Source: Microbacterium galbinum
GTDB taxonomy: Bacteria > Actinomycetota > Actinomycetes > Actinomycetales > Microbacteriaceae
DNA length: 64,000 nt
Direction of reading: 5' to 3'
Assembly: GCF_023101185.1 (NCBI RefSeq)
Contig: NZ_CP078077.1
Coordinates: 558,001 to 622,000, forward strand
Position 1 is the stretch's first letter; each line of letters starts with the position of its first letter. Shown here one piece after another: positions 37,309 through 45,488 of this stretch. Position numbers and translations under genes: made by a program. The notes beneath the pieces were generated by a model, which saw only the letters and a program-made list of their open reading frames with translations, made no database searches and was not told where the DNA came from.

Positions 37309-37932
37309 ATGACCGGAACGAACCCCCTCGGCCGGCGGGAGCGCAAGAAGGCGGCGACCCGCAAGAACATCTCGGATGTCGCGACGATGATGTTCCTCGA
37401 ACGCGGATTCGACGACGTCAGCATCCGCGAGATCGCCGACGCGGCCGATGTCTCGCCCACCACCGTCTTCGCGCACTTCCCGCAGAAGGAGGCGCTCGTC
37501 TTCGACGAGGACGACGAGCAGCGCGACCGCCTCGTGGGTGCCGTGCGCGACCGTGCGGACGACCGCACGATCAACCGCGCGATCCGCGACTTCTACGCCG
37601 CCGAGATCGGCGCGAACCTCGACGAGCACGGCGAGGACGTCGCGCGCATCTTCCTGCGATTCCTCAACGAGACCCCGGCCCTGCGCGACTACGCCGCCAA
37701 GATGTGGCTGCGCCACGAGGACGCGCTGGCGGATGCGATCGCCGACGAGCTCGGCCTCGACGCCCCGACGCCCGAGATCCGCGTCTACGCACGTTTCGTG
37801 CTGCAACTGCAGCTGCTCATCACCGACAGCGACGACCAGCTCGCCACCCTCGACGCCGGGTTCGTCGTGCTCGAGCACGGATGGGGCCGGGTCGAGCAGC
37901 GCCTTGTGGGCTCGGCGCACGACCCTCGATAG
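37309..37932 (+). CDS. TetR family transcriptional repressor
   Basis: 207 residues. The N-terminal helix-turn-helix reads NISDVATMMFLERGFDDVSI, then REIADAADVSPTTVFAHFPQKEALVF, the standard TetR signature. The C-terminal ligand domain is helical and without a recognised ligand motif. It is probably the repressor of the divergent MFS pump through the CCAGTTTTGG repeats. The ATG is six bases behind TAGGGT and the transcript is probably leaderless, though GGAGG touches the ATG. The hydrolase gene follows 22 bases later. Confidence 0.93.
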   Translation: MTGTNPLGRRERKKAATRKNISDVATMMFLERGFDDVSIREIADAADVSPTTVFAHFPQKEALVFDEDDEQRDRLVGAVRDRADDRTINRAIRDFYAAEIGANLDEHGEDVARIFLRFLNETPALRDYAAKMWLRHEDALADAIADELGLDAPTPEIRVYARFVLQLQLLITDSDDQLATLDAGFVVLEHGWGRVEQRLVGSAHDPR

Positions 37933-37954
37933 TGGAGACGGAAGGGAGTCCCGC

Positions 37955-39175
37955 ATGACGCACCACGCCGCCCACATCCGCGCGTTCTCCGAGAGCGCCG
38001 ACTTCGACTTCGAGATCCGCAGCGCCCTCGGCGCGAGCGTGGAGGGCGCTGCAGAACCGGGCGAGGTCCTCGCCGCCGTCGCCGGCATCCGCAACGGCGA
38101 GCACGAGGCCTGGTTCGACGCCTGGAAGGGTCTGGCCGACCGCACGGTCGCCACGGCATCCGCGAGCGCGGAGGCGGGGCACCCGGTGAGCGCGGCATCC
38201 GCCTATCTGCGCGCCTCGGCGTACTACGGGGTCGCGGTCAATGCGGCGAGCGCACTCGCCGACCCGGATGCGATGGCACCGACGTTCGCGAAGCAGGAGG
38301 CCGCCTGGCGCGGATTCGTGACGCACACCTCGACCGTGGTCGACGATGTCACGATCCCGTGCGGCGGCGGGACCCTGCCCGGATGGTTCTTCCGCCCCGC
38401 GCCGGCACCGGAGGGCCCGACGCCCCCGACACTGGTGGCCGTCAACGGCAGCGACGGCTCGCGCGCCTCCCTCTACGCGGCCGTCGTCGCGCCCGCTCTG
38501 CGCCGCGGATACAACGTGCTCGTCTTCGACGGTCCCGGCCAGCAGTCGGAGCTCTTCGAGAAGGACGTGCCGTTCCGCCCCGACTGGGAGCACGTGCTCA
38601 CCCCGGTCTTCGACACGGTCGCCCGCCTCGACGGCGTGGATGCGATGCGCATCGCGGTCTACGGCATCAGCCAGGGCAGCTACTGGGTGGCGCGCGCCCT
38701 CGCCTTCGAGGACCGTTTCGCCGCTGCGATCACCGACCCCGGGCTCGTCGACGTCTCGACCTCGTGGACCGGGCACCTCCCGCACGGGCTGCTGAAGCTG
38801 CTCGACGAGGGGCAGGTCGAGAAGTTCGACCGCGAGATGGAGCTCGGCCTCAAGCTCTCCCCCGAGACCGCGCGCACCTGGCGCTTCCGCGCACGCCCCT
38901 ACGGCACGCGAGGCTACGGTGAGACGATCCAGGCCGTGCGTCAGTACTCGGTCGCCGACATCGCCGCCGAGATCACGACCCCGCTGCTGATCCTCTCCCC
39001 CGAGAACGAGCAGTTCTGGCCCGGCCAGGCCGACCGGCTCGCCGCCTTGACACCCGGCGTCTCGACGGTCGTGCGCTTCACCGAGGCGGAGGGGGCCGAC
39101 GGGCATTGCCAGCCTCTCGGCCGCACGATCACGGCGCAGCGGATGTTCGACTGGTTGGACGAGCGGCTCGGGTGA
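37955..39175 (+). CDS. Alpha/beta hydrolase (FrsA/DUF1100-like)
   Basis: 406 residues. An N-terminal helical lid region (about 1-130) is followed by an alpha/beta hydrolase domain with the nucleophile elbow YGISQGS (Ser239), an acid in SPENEQF and a histidine in GADGHCQP. The layout is like 2,6-dihydroxypseudooxynicotine hydrolase and related C-C or ester hydrolases. AAGGGAG precedes the ATG. It lies 22 bases after tetR and is probably in the same transcript, so its substrate might relate to the compound sensed by that regulator. Confidence 0.88.
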   Translation: MTHHAAHIRAFSESADFDFEIRSALGASVEGAAEPGEVLAAVAGIRNGEHEAWFDAWKGLADRTVATASASAEAGHPVSAASAYLRASAYYGVAVNAASALADPDAMAPTFAKQEAAWRGFVTHTSTVVDDVTIPCGGGTLPGWFFRPAPAPEGPTPPTLVAVNGSDGSRASLYAAVVAPALRRGYNVLVFDGPGQQSELFEKDVPFRPDWEHVLTPVFDTVARLDGVDAMRIAVYGISQGSYWVARALAFEDRFAAAITDPGLVDVSTSWTGHLPHGLLKLLDEGQVEKFDREMELGLKLSPETARTWRFRARPYGTRGYGETIQAVRQYSVADIAAEITTPLLILSPENEQFWPGQADRLAALTPGVSTVVRFTEAEGADGHCQPLGRTITAQRMFDWLDERLG

Positions 39176-39198
39176 CGCCCGGGTCCCGTCGGGCGAAG

Positions 39199-39274
39199 TG
39201 GACGCGACGGCGGGAGTCGAACCCGCAACGCCATCAGATATGAGCTGAGGCCCGGGACCGCCCGGATCGCCGCG
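39199..39274 (-). tRNA. tRNA-like element with CAT anticodon and reduced D arm
   Basis: Read on the minus strand from 39274, the 76 nt form a cloverleaf. The acceptor CGCGGCG/CGTCGCG pairs over 7 bp with one G-U. Next comes a 5-bp D-like stem CCGGG/CCCGG with only a 4-nt CGGT loop. The anticodon stem TCAG/CTGA carries loop CTCATAT, giving anticodon CAT (39240-39242). The T stem GCGGG/CCCGC has loop TTCGACT, and the sequence ends T-CCA with the CCA encoded. The D loop is too short and position 8 is A, not T. It may be a degenerate tRNA, a remnant at an attachment site or a tRNA mimic. Confidence 0.45.
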
Positions 39275-39368
39275 ATGGCACTGACGTTACCCGGCCGTGA
39301 TCGTCAAAGCGAGGACATTCCTCGAAGTGACACTCGACTACTTCGTATGACGTCATCAAGGCACGACG

Positions 39369-40790
39369 TCAGCGCCGGATGGAGTCGCGCAACGGGCTCG
39401 GCTCGAGCGTGTAGTCGGTCGAGGCATCCGCCCAGGTGCGCCCGCCGCCCTGCGTGCGCCCCCGGCGCAGCGCCGCGATCAGGCGGGTCGCCGGCACACC
39501 GATCGCCAGTGCGACCGCCCCGCTGACCGACCGATCCTCGCGACCGAGCACGCTGGCCCGATGCCACGCCTCGTGCAGCCGACGCCCGCGAGGTGCGGGC
39601 ACCCGCCGGGCCGGAAGACCGCCCGCCCGGCGCAGTGCGACGAGCTCCTCGACGCGCTCCCACCACGTCGACTCCTTCGAGGGGTGGAAGTAGTTGTCAC
39701 GCAGCCAGTCGGGGTGCGGCTGACGGAACCGTCCGCCCACCACCTCGCGCCCGCCGCCGAGCAGACCGCTGCCCACGAACACCGTGTTGAGGAGCGGCTT
39801 GCTGACCCCGTAGGAGTCGAGCGCGATCACGGGCACGCCCTGTGCGACGGCTTCGATCGCGGCGGTGGAGCTCACGGTGACGAGACCCGCGGCCGTCGAG
39901 AGCGCCTCGGCCATGGACGCGTACGAGACGACGAGGTTCGACGGCATCCGGCCCGCGAGCAGCTCGGGGTACGAGTCGCGTTCGAGGTGCGTCTCGGCCT
40001 CGCCCGGCCGCGAGCGCAGCTTCACGACGATGCGCCGGGTGGGGTCGACCTCGGCGGCGCGGATGAGCATCTCGGCGATCTTCTCGCGCTCGGCGCGCTC
40101 CGCGGGAACCATCGCCTGAGCCGCGAACACGACGTCGGTCGCCGGTGGGCGGTGAGCGACGGCCTCGGCAGGCTGCGGGCGTTCGGCGACCGCGACGCCC
40201 GCCACTCCCGGCACCCCCGCCGCTCCGGCGGCGAGCACCCGCGCGCGATCGGCCGCCAGCATCCGCTCCCGTCCGCGCGCGAACGGCAGCGTCGCCAGGG
40301 CCATGGGGATCTGCACACCGATGCGACGACCGAGCTCGGCGAAGGCCCGCTGCTCGCGGTGCGAGTGCACGACCAGCAGGTCGGTGTGGCGCCGGTAGTC
40401 GAGGGCGCCGCGCTGCGCGGGGATCGCCATCCCCGGCAGGCCCGAGACGGTGACGGGACGCTGGGGCAGCGCGTCGATCACGCGCCCCATCAGGCGCACG
40501 AAAGGGCCGCGCCCGGCGAGCACGACCACGTCGGGCTCGTGCCGGGTGAGCCAGGCCTCGGCGTCGCGGAAGGCGATGCGCGCGACATCGGACTCACGGA
40601 TGCCGGTGCCCGCGAGAGCCGTGCGCTGCTGGGCCGCGCTCGCGGTGAGCGGGGTGCGCACGAGCAGCAGCTGCGGACGGATGCCGGGCACCGCCGCGAG
40701 CAGCGAGGCCGACCACTTCACGAAGGAGTCGGCATCGGCGATCGCGACGACCTTCAGCCCTCCGCCCGCCCCGGGGCGCAGGTCGGTCAT
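39369..40790 (-). CDS. DUF6716-type putative glycosyltransferase
   Basis: 473 residues of the putative glycosyltransferase group that accompanies nonulosonate genes in actinobacteria. It has a two-domain GT-B-like layout: an N-terminal half (LKVVAIADADSFVKWSASLL) and a C-terminal nucleotide-sugar half with VTVSSTAAIEAVAQGVPVIALDSYGVSKPLLN, as in capsule sialyltransferase-like proteins. There is no membrane span. The ATG overlaps the neuB stop by four bases (ATGA). It is the last gene of the operon. Role inferred: addition of sugars to a nonulosonate wall polymer. Confidence 0.75.
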   Translation of the reverse strand: MTDLRPGAGGGLKVVAIADADSFVKWSASLLAAVPGIRPQLLLVRTPLTASAAQQRTALAGTGIRESDVARIAFRDAEAWLTRHEPDVVVLAGRGPFVRLMGRVIDALPQRPVTVSGLPGMAIPAQRGALDYRRHTDLLVVHSHREQRAFAELGRRIGVQIPMALATLPFARGRERMLAADRARVLAAGAAGVPGVAGVAVAERPQPAEAVAHRPPATDVVFAAQAMVPAERAEREKIAEMLIRAAEVDPTRRIVVKLRSRPGEAETHLERDSYPELLAGRMPSNLVVSYASMAEALSTAAGLVTVSSTAAIEAVAQGVPVIALDSYGVSKPLLNTVFVGSGLLGGGREVVGGRFRQPHPDWLRDNYFHPSKESTWWERVEELVALRRAGGLPARRVPAPRGRRLHEAWHRASVLGREDRSVSGAVALAIGVPATRLIAALRRGRTQGGGRTWADASTDYTLEPSPLRDSIRR

Positions 40791-41659
40791 GCGGGAACGC
40801 GGCGCAGCTTCGCCATGGGGGCGAGCTCGCTGTCGAAGACGCGCTTGACGCCGTCGCCGAGGGCCTTCTCGATCACGCGGATGTCGCGGACGAGGTGCTC
40901 GAGGCCGGTCGGCTCCAGGGAGGCCGCGTGGTCGGAACCCCACATCGTGCGGTCGAGGGTGATGTGGCGCTCGACGGCGACGGCCCCGATCGCGACGGCG
41001 GCGAGCGAGATCTGCAGGCCGCGCTCGTGGCCGGAGTAGCCGACGGGGATCCCGGCGTAGCGGTCGCGGAGCGTGGCGATCGCCCGCAGGTTCGCCTCCT
41101 CGGGCTCGAGCGGGTACGTGGAGGTGGCGTGCATGAGCACGACGCGGTCGGTGCCGAGCGTGTCGAGCGCGCGATCGATCTGCTCGATCGTCGACATGCC
41201 GGTCGAGAGGATGACGGGCTTGCCGGTCTCGCGCAGGGCGAGGAGCAGCTCGGTGTCGGTCAGGCTCGCCGAGGCGACCTTGTGCGCGACCACGCCCAGG
41301 TCTTCGAGGAAGGCGACGCTCGGCACGTCCCACGGCGAGGCGAACCAGTCGAGGCCGAGCATCGTGGCGTGGTCGCCGATCGCGATGTACTCGTCGCGTC
41401 CGAACTCGACGCGGCGGCGGTAGTCGAGGTAGCTCATGGTGCCCCAGGGCGTCTCGCGCGGCACGTCGCGCATGTGCGCGGGGGTGGAGATCTCGGGGGT
41501 GCGCTTCTGGAACTTCACGGCGTCGGCACCGGCCCTGGCCGCGACGTCGATGAGACGCTTCGCGATGTCGACGTCGCCGTTGTGGTTCAGGCCGATCTCG
41601 GCGATGACGTAGGCGGGGCGACCGCCGCCGATCACGCGCGATCCGATGCTGACAGTCAT
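40787..41659 (-). CDS. neuB: N-acetylneuraminate synthase family protein, short form
   Basis: 290 residues: the TIM barrel of NeuB-type enzymes, which condense phosphoenolpyruvate with a hexose or hexosamine to make a nonulosonic acid. YVIAEIGLNHNGDVDIAK, ADAVKFQKRTPE, SASLTDTELL, VILSTGMST, IPVGYSGHE and TMWGSDHAASLEP are all present. The C-terminal SAF (antifreeze-like) domain seen in proteins of about 340-350 residues is missing. ATG 41659 has GGAGG at the right distance. Whether the product is sialate, Kdn or another acid cannot be read from the sequence. Confidence 0.92.
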   Translation of the reverse strand: MTVSIGSRVIGGGRPAYVIAEIGLNHNGDVDIAKRLIDVAARAGADAVKFQKRTPEISTPAHMRDVPRETPWGTMSYLDYRRRVEFGRDEYIAIGDHATMLGLDWFASPWDVPSVAFLEDLGVVAHKVASASLTDTELLLALRETGKPVILSTGMSTIEQIDRALDTLGTDRVVLMHATSTYPLEPEEANLRAIATLRDRYAGIPVGYSGHERGLQISLAAVAIGAVAVERHITLDRTMWGSDHAASLEPTGLEHLVRDIRVIEKALGDGVKRVFDSELAPMAKLRRVPA

Positions 41660-41689
41660 GGTTCCTCCGGTGGTCGAGCGATGCGGAAA

Positions 41690-41721
41690 ACCCCCGCCCC
41701 TCCTGGCTACGCCTCGGGGGT
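41690..41721 (-). terminator. Hairpin with T-run between neuA-HAD and neuB
   Basis: Minus strand: ACCCCCG/CGGGGGT, 7 bp with an 18-nt loop, followed directly by TTTCC. It lies inside the operon, so it may lower neuB and glycosyltransferase expression rather than end transcription. Confidence 0.4.
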
Positions 41722-41755
41722 GAACACCCGACGACTCCCGGGTTACCGGCACCGG

Positions 41756-42994
41756 TCAGTCGGGCAACACCCGTTCGACGAGCTCGCGCACGGCGCCGTT
41801 CCCCCCGGTGCGGGTGAGCACGACGCGCGCTGCGGCGAGCACGCGCGGGTGCGCGTTCGCCACCGCGACCGGCCACCCGACGATGCGCATCGCGGGCAGG
41901 TCGTTGACGTCGTTGCCGAGGTAGGCGACGTCGTCGAGGCGGATGCCGGCGTCCGCGGCCCACGCGCGCAGCGCCTGCTCCTTGTCGTCGATGCCGTGCA
42001 GCACCGGCACCCGCAGCTTCTCGGCCCGGGCGCGGACGACGGGATTCTGCTCGGTCGAGAGGATCAGCATCGGGATGCCGGCGCGCCGGAGCAGTGCGAC
42101 GCCCATGCCGTCCTCGCGGCTCACCCGCACGCGCTCCCCGCCGTCGGCGTCGATGATCGCGGTGTCGTCGGTGTGCACGCCGTCGAAGTCGGTGACCACG
42201 GCGCGCACGTCGATGCGCCCGGGGGCTTCGCCTGCCCGATCGTGCACCGCGGCGAGCGCGTCGGCGATGCGGAGCTGCTGCGCATCGTCGATCTCGATCG
42301 CCGTCCACTCCGGCACCTCGGCGATGCGGATCCGGCCGAAGAAACGGTGCCGGCTCGTGCGGAAAGCCTCCGCACGGAAGACGTAGAACGCGCCGGTCTC
42401 GAGGTAGTGCGGTTCGCGGTCCTGGCGGCGCGGGCGGTGCGCGGCCTCGTGGTTGATGGCCGTGGCCTGGCCTCCTGCGCCGTCATCGGAACCGTCACCG
42501 CCGCCCTCCGCTCCGCTGCCGCGACGCCAGAGGAAGCCGTAGGTCTCATGCGCCGAGAACACGCTGTCGGCACGATCTGCCCGCACCTCGGCGACGGCTC
42601 CGGCGAGCGCCGCGCTCGGGAGGAACGGCGAGGTGGCCTGCACGAACGCGATGATCCCGACCCGCTCCCCCGCGGCTTCGATCTCGTCGACCGCGTGCAG
42701 GATCGCGCTCTCCGACGACGCCGTGTCGCCGGATATCTCCGCGGGTCGACGGACCACCCGCGCGCCCGCCGCCGCACTCACGGCGGCGATCTCGTCGTCA
42801 TCGGTCGAGACGACGACGAGGTCGATGCCCGCGGCGTCGCGCGCCGCCCGGATCGCCCGCACGACCAGCGGCACTCCCCCGACGGTGCGCAGGTTCTTGC
42901 GCGGCACGCCCTTCGACCCGCCGCGCGCGGGGATGATCGCGACGGTCAGCCCGTCGGTCGCATCGCTCGTGTCGTCGCTCATGCCCTCGCTCAT
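41756..42994 (-). CDS. neuA: CMP-nonulosonate cytidylyltransferase fused to a KdsC-like HAD phosphatase
   Basis: 412 residues. The N-terminal domain (about 15-255) is an acylneuraminate cytidylyltransferase with IIPARGGSKGVPRKNLR, STDDDEIA, LHAVDEIE, FVQATSPF and ETGAFYVFR. A Gly/Asp-rich insert occupies about 159-177. The C-terminal domain (about 262-412) is a HAD phosphatase with VTDFDGVHTDD (Asp269, Asp271), LSTEQNP and GNDVNDLPAM. The same pairing occurs in animal CMAS and in some bacteria. The fusion suggests a phosphorylated (9-phosphate) intermediate. It begins one base after the stop of the polysialyltransferase-like gene. Confidence 0.92.
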   Translation of the reverse strand: MSEGMSDDTSDATDGLTVAIIPARGGSKGVPRKNLRTVGGVPLVVRAIRAARDAAGIDLVVVSTDDDEIAAVSAAAGARVVRRPAEISGDTASSESAILHAVDEIEAAGERVGIIAFVQATSPFLPSAALAGAVAEVRADRADSVFSAHETYGFLWRRGSGAEGGGDGSDDGAGGQATAINHEAAHRPRRQDREPHYLETGAFYVFRAEAFRTSRHRFFGRIRIAEVPEWTAIEIDDAQQLRIADALAAVHDRAGEAPGRIDVRAVVTDFDGVHTDDTAIIDADGGERVRVSREDGMGVALLRRAGIPMLILSTEQNPVVRARAEKLRVPVLHGIDDKEQALRAWAADAGIRLDDVAYLGNDVNDLPAMRIVGWPVAVANAHPRVLAAARVVLTRTGGNGAVRELVERVLPD

Positions 42995-42995
42995 G

Positions 42996-44387
42996 TCATC
43001 GTCCTCGAATCACTCGCCAGGCCCGGCCCGCACGCCGTCGCGCCCCGATCGCCGTCAACCGCAGCTCCTCCATACGCCCCGTGCCTCCGGCCGAGCGCAG
43101 CATCCGCCGCGCAGCACTCTCGGCCGGCGCCCCGGGCAGACGCAGGTCGCGCAGCCGCTCGGGGGCGAAGTACCGCTCGCGTTCCCCCGTCGTCAGATCG
43201 CGCAGCAGCAGTTCCGCGCGCTCGCGCAGGTGCCCGGCGATCTCGGGCTGCATGGCGTAGCCGACCGCATCGACGAGCAGCTGCAGACGCGCAGGATCGA
43301 CGTACGGGGAATCCTCCCGGGTGAGCGCGTCGACGATCGCGAGCGGCACCCGGTTGCTGTTCTCGTACGGGCGCAGGCGGCGCAGCAGCATCGACGCCCC
43401 CGCCGAGGCGATCGTCGTGCCGCGCAGGGCCTGCACGGTGGGCAGCGCGGTCGAGAACGCCGCGACCACCGCGCGGGCATCGACGCGGCGCGCGAGCTGC
43501 TCGGCGGCGAGCGGACCCCGGTAGACGGCGAACTCCACGCCGTGCGAGAGGGCGCGTTCGCGCACGGCATCCGTCTGCAGCGGCGGCGCCGCCGGATGCG
43601 GTTTGAAGATGATGCGGGCGGGCCCGGCGACGGCCGCCCGGTCGATCAGCTCGCGCTGCAGTGCGATCTCCTCGCGCGGCGTCAGCAGTCCGAGCGCCGA
43701 GAGGTACTGCCCGAGCACGATCGCCGTGGGGGCGCCGTCGTCGAGCGGATGCCCCGCCGTGTCGAGGAGGGGCTCCCCGAGATCGGTCTCGTCGAGCACG
43801 CGTCCGAACGCGGCGACGGGCACGGGAACGGATGCCGCGACCGGGCCGCCGGCGAGAGGCGCGACCCCCGGCACGACGTCGGCGTGCAGCACCCGGATGA
43901 TGCGGCTGCGCACGGCGTGGTCGAGGGGCACCCGCATCGGCGAGTACGTCATGAGGCCGTCGCCCACGATCGTGATCTTCGCGCGCGGGAACAGCGACAT
44001 CAGCGTGCGCGCCGGCGCGACCTGCGGGCTCTGCACGAACAGCTCGAGATCATCGGCGTCGAGGTTCCACGCGCGGGTGAATAGGCGTTCGAGCAGGGGC
44101 AGGTCGCCAGCTTCCGGTTCCCATCCGCTCGGATGCAGCGGGCCGAGCAGCGCGTCGAGGTCCTCGATCCGGTCGAAGCGAGTGCGCAGCGCGGCGAGCG
44201 CCGGGTCAGCGGCGATCCCGGTCACGAGCTCGGGCACCCGCGCCGAGACGAACGGCACCAGCACCCGGTCGCCGCCCGCTCCACCGCGGCTCACTCTGCC
44301 GGGACGCGGCTCCAGCAGCCCCTCGTCGATCGCGGCGGCGACGGTCGCGAGCCCGTAGGCGCTGTGCAGCGCGAAGATCCGGGTCAT
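42996..44387 (-). CDS. Polysialyltransferase-family glycosyltransferase
   Basis: 463 residues. It begins MTRIFALHSAYGLATVAAAI, and contains ARTLMSLFPRAKITIVGDGLMTYSP and IIFKPHPAAPP, where the DG and KPHP motifs are those used by capsule polysialyltransferase-like enzymes to bind CMP-sugars. No signal peptide or membrane span is seen, so it probably works at the inner membrane face. ATG 44387 overlaps the GT2 stop by four bases. Role inferred: polymerises or transfers the nonulosonate made by NeuB and NeuA. Confidence 0.82.
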   Translation of the reverse strand: MTRIFALHSAYGLATVAAAIDEGLLEPRPGRVSRGGAGGDRVLVPFVSARVPELVTGIAADPALAALRTRFDRIEDLDALLGPLHPSGWEPEAGDLPLLERLFTRAWNLDADDLELFVQSPQVAPARTLMSLFPRAKITIVGDGLMTYSPMRVPLDHAVRSRIIRVLHADVVPGVAPLAGGPVAASVPVPVAAFGRVLDETDLGEPLLDTAGHPLDDGAPTAIVLGQYLSALGLLTPREEIALQRELIDRAAVAGPARIIFKPHPAAPPLQTDAVRERALSHGVEFAVYRGPLAAEQLARRVDARAVVAAFSTALPTVQALRGTTIASAGASMLLRRLRPYENSNRVPLAIVDALTREDSPYVDPARLQLLVDAVGYAMQPEIAGHLRERAELLLRDLTTGERERYFAPERLRDLRLPGAPAESAARRMLRSAGGTGRMEELRLTAIGARRRAGRAWRVIRGR

Positions 44388-45364
44388 GAGCCGTGCCCCG
44401 CCCGTCGCAGCACCCGCGCGAGCACTCGGCGCCGTGGTCCCGAGAGTCCGCGCACGGCGGCCCGCACCTCGGCGTGGGGCAGCGCCCGCAGCAGCTCGAC
44501 GATCCCCGCACGCATCTCCCCGCGCAGTGCGCGCGGCATCCGCCGGGCTCGCACGAGGTGGTGCGAGCTGAGCGCCAGGGAGGAGAAGGTGATCTTCGGC
44601 AGGAATCGTGCGGCCTCGGCATCCGCCTCGACGATCGCGACGGCCTCGGCCATCGCGCGGGCGAAGTCGAGCTGCCGCCGATCGCGCACCTGCGTGAGCG
44701 AGGTCGACACCCCGCGGCGGTACAGGAGCGCGGGGGCGTCGACCACCGCGAACGAGGCGTCCGACAGATGCAGCCGCCAGATCCAGGGGCGGTCCTCGGC
44801 GGTGTGCAAGCCCTCGGGGAAGGCGGCGAGTCCCCGATCGATGATCCGGCGGTCGAAGATGCCCGCCCAGGCGAACGGGTAGTCGACCATCGTGGTCTCG
44901 GTCTGTGGCAGGATCGCGTCGCGGGCGGCGACGACGGTCTCCCGCCACGGATGCGGAGCGCGCACGAGTGCCCGATCGGCATCCGTCACCGTCACGTGAT
45001 CGGTGCGCAGGAAGTCGGCATCCAGCTCCCGCAGCCGACGCGCGAGCACGGCGAGCCGCTGCGGCTGCATCCAGTCGTCACCGTCGAGGAAGCAGAAGGC
45101 GTCGCCCTCGACGTGCGCGAGTCCCTGGTTGCGCGCGCTCGCGAGCCCGCGGGCCGAGTCGTTGCGGATGACCTCGGCGCGCGGGAACCGATCGGCGTAC
45201 CGGCGCATGAGGGCGCCGGTGTCGTCGCCGGATCCGTCGTCGATCGCCACGAGCTTCAGCGCCGCCGGGTCGTCGAACTGACGCGTCAGGGTCTCGAGCG
45301 TGGTCGCGATGTAGGCGCCGGCGTCCTTCGCGGGAAGGATGACGGTGACGAGCGGACTGCGCAC
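44384..45364 (-). CDS. Glycosyltransferase family 2
   Basis: 326 residues with a GT-A fold: VTVILPAKDAGAYIATTLETL, the nucleotide-binding VAIDDGSGDDT and the metal-binding FLDGDDWM. A helical C-terminal region follows. The frame is open well upstream, but GTG 45364 is preceded by GGGAG and leads straight into the first beta strand, so I take it as the start. It is the first gene of the five-gene operon. It could prime the polymer or add a second sugar; donor unknown. Confidence 0.85.
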   Translation of the reverse strand: MRSPLVTVILPAKDAGAYIATTLETLTRQFDDPAALKLVAIDDGSGDDTGALMRRYADRFPRAEVIRNDSARGLASARNQGLAHVEGDAFCFLDGDDWMQPQRLAVLARRLRELDADFLRTDHVTVTDADRALVRAPHPWRETVVAARDAILPQTETTMVDYPFAWAGIFDRRIIDRGLAAFPEGLHTAEDRPWIWRLHLSDASFAVVDAPALLYRRGVSTSLTQVRDRRQLDFARAMAEAVAIVEADAEAARFLPKITFSSLALSSHHLVRARRMPRALRGEMRAGIVELLRALPHAEVRAAVRGLSGPRRRVLARVLRRAGHGS

Positions 45365-45488
45365 GGGACTCCCGGTGATGGTCGGTCGGTCGGGAATCGT
45401 CTCAGGCGTTCCTTGCCGCCCGGCGACGCGCGGGTGAACGCGGGGTGTCCTGGTAGGCGGGGCCGCGCGCATCGGCGACGATGGAGCG

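Noticed and set aside
39176..45488. Nonulosonate operon as a genomic island
   Set aside because: The tRNA-like element beside it is suggestive, but there is no integrase, no second copy of the element at the other end, and base composition looks like the surroundings.
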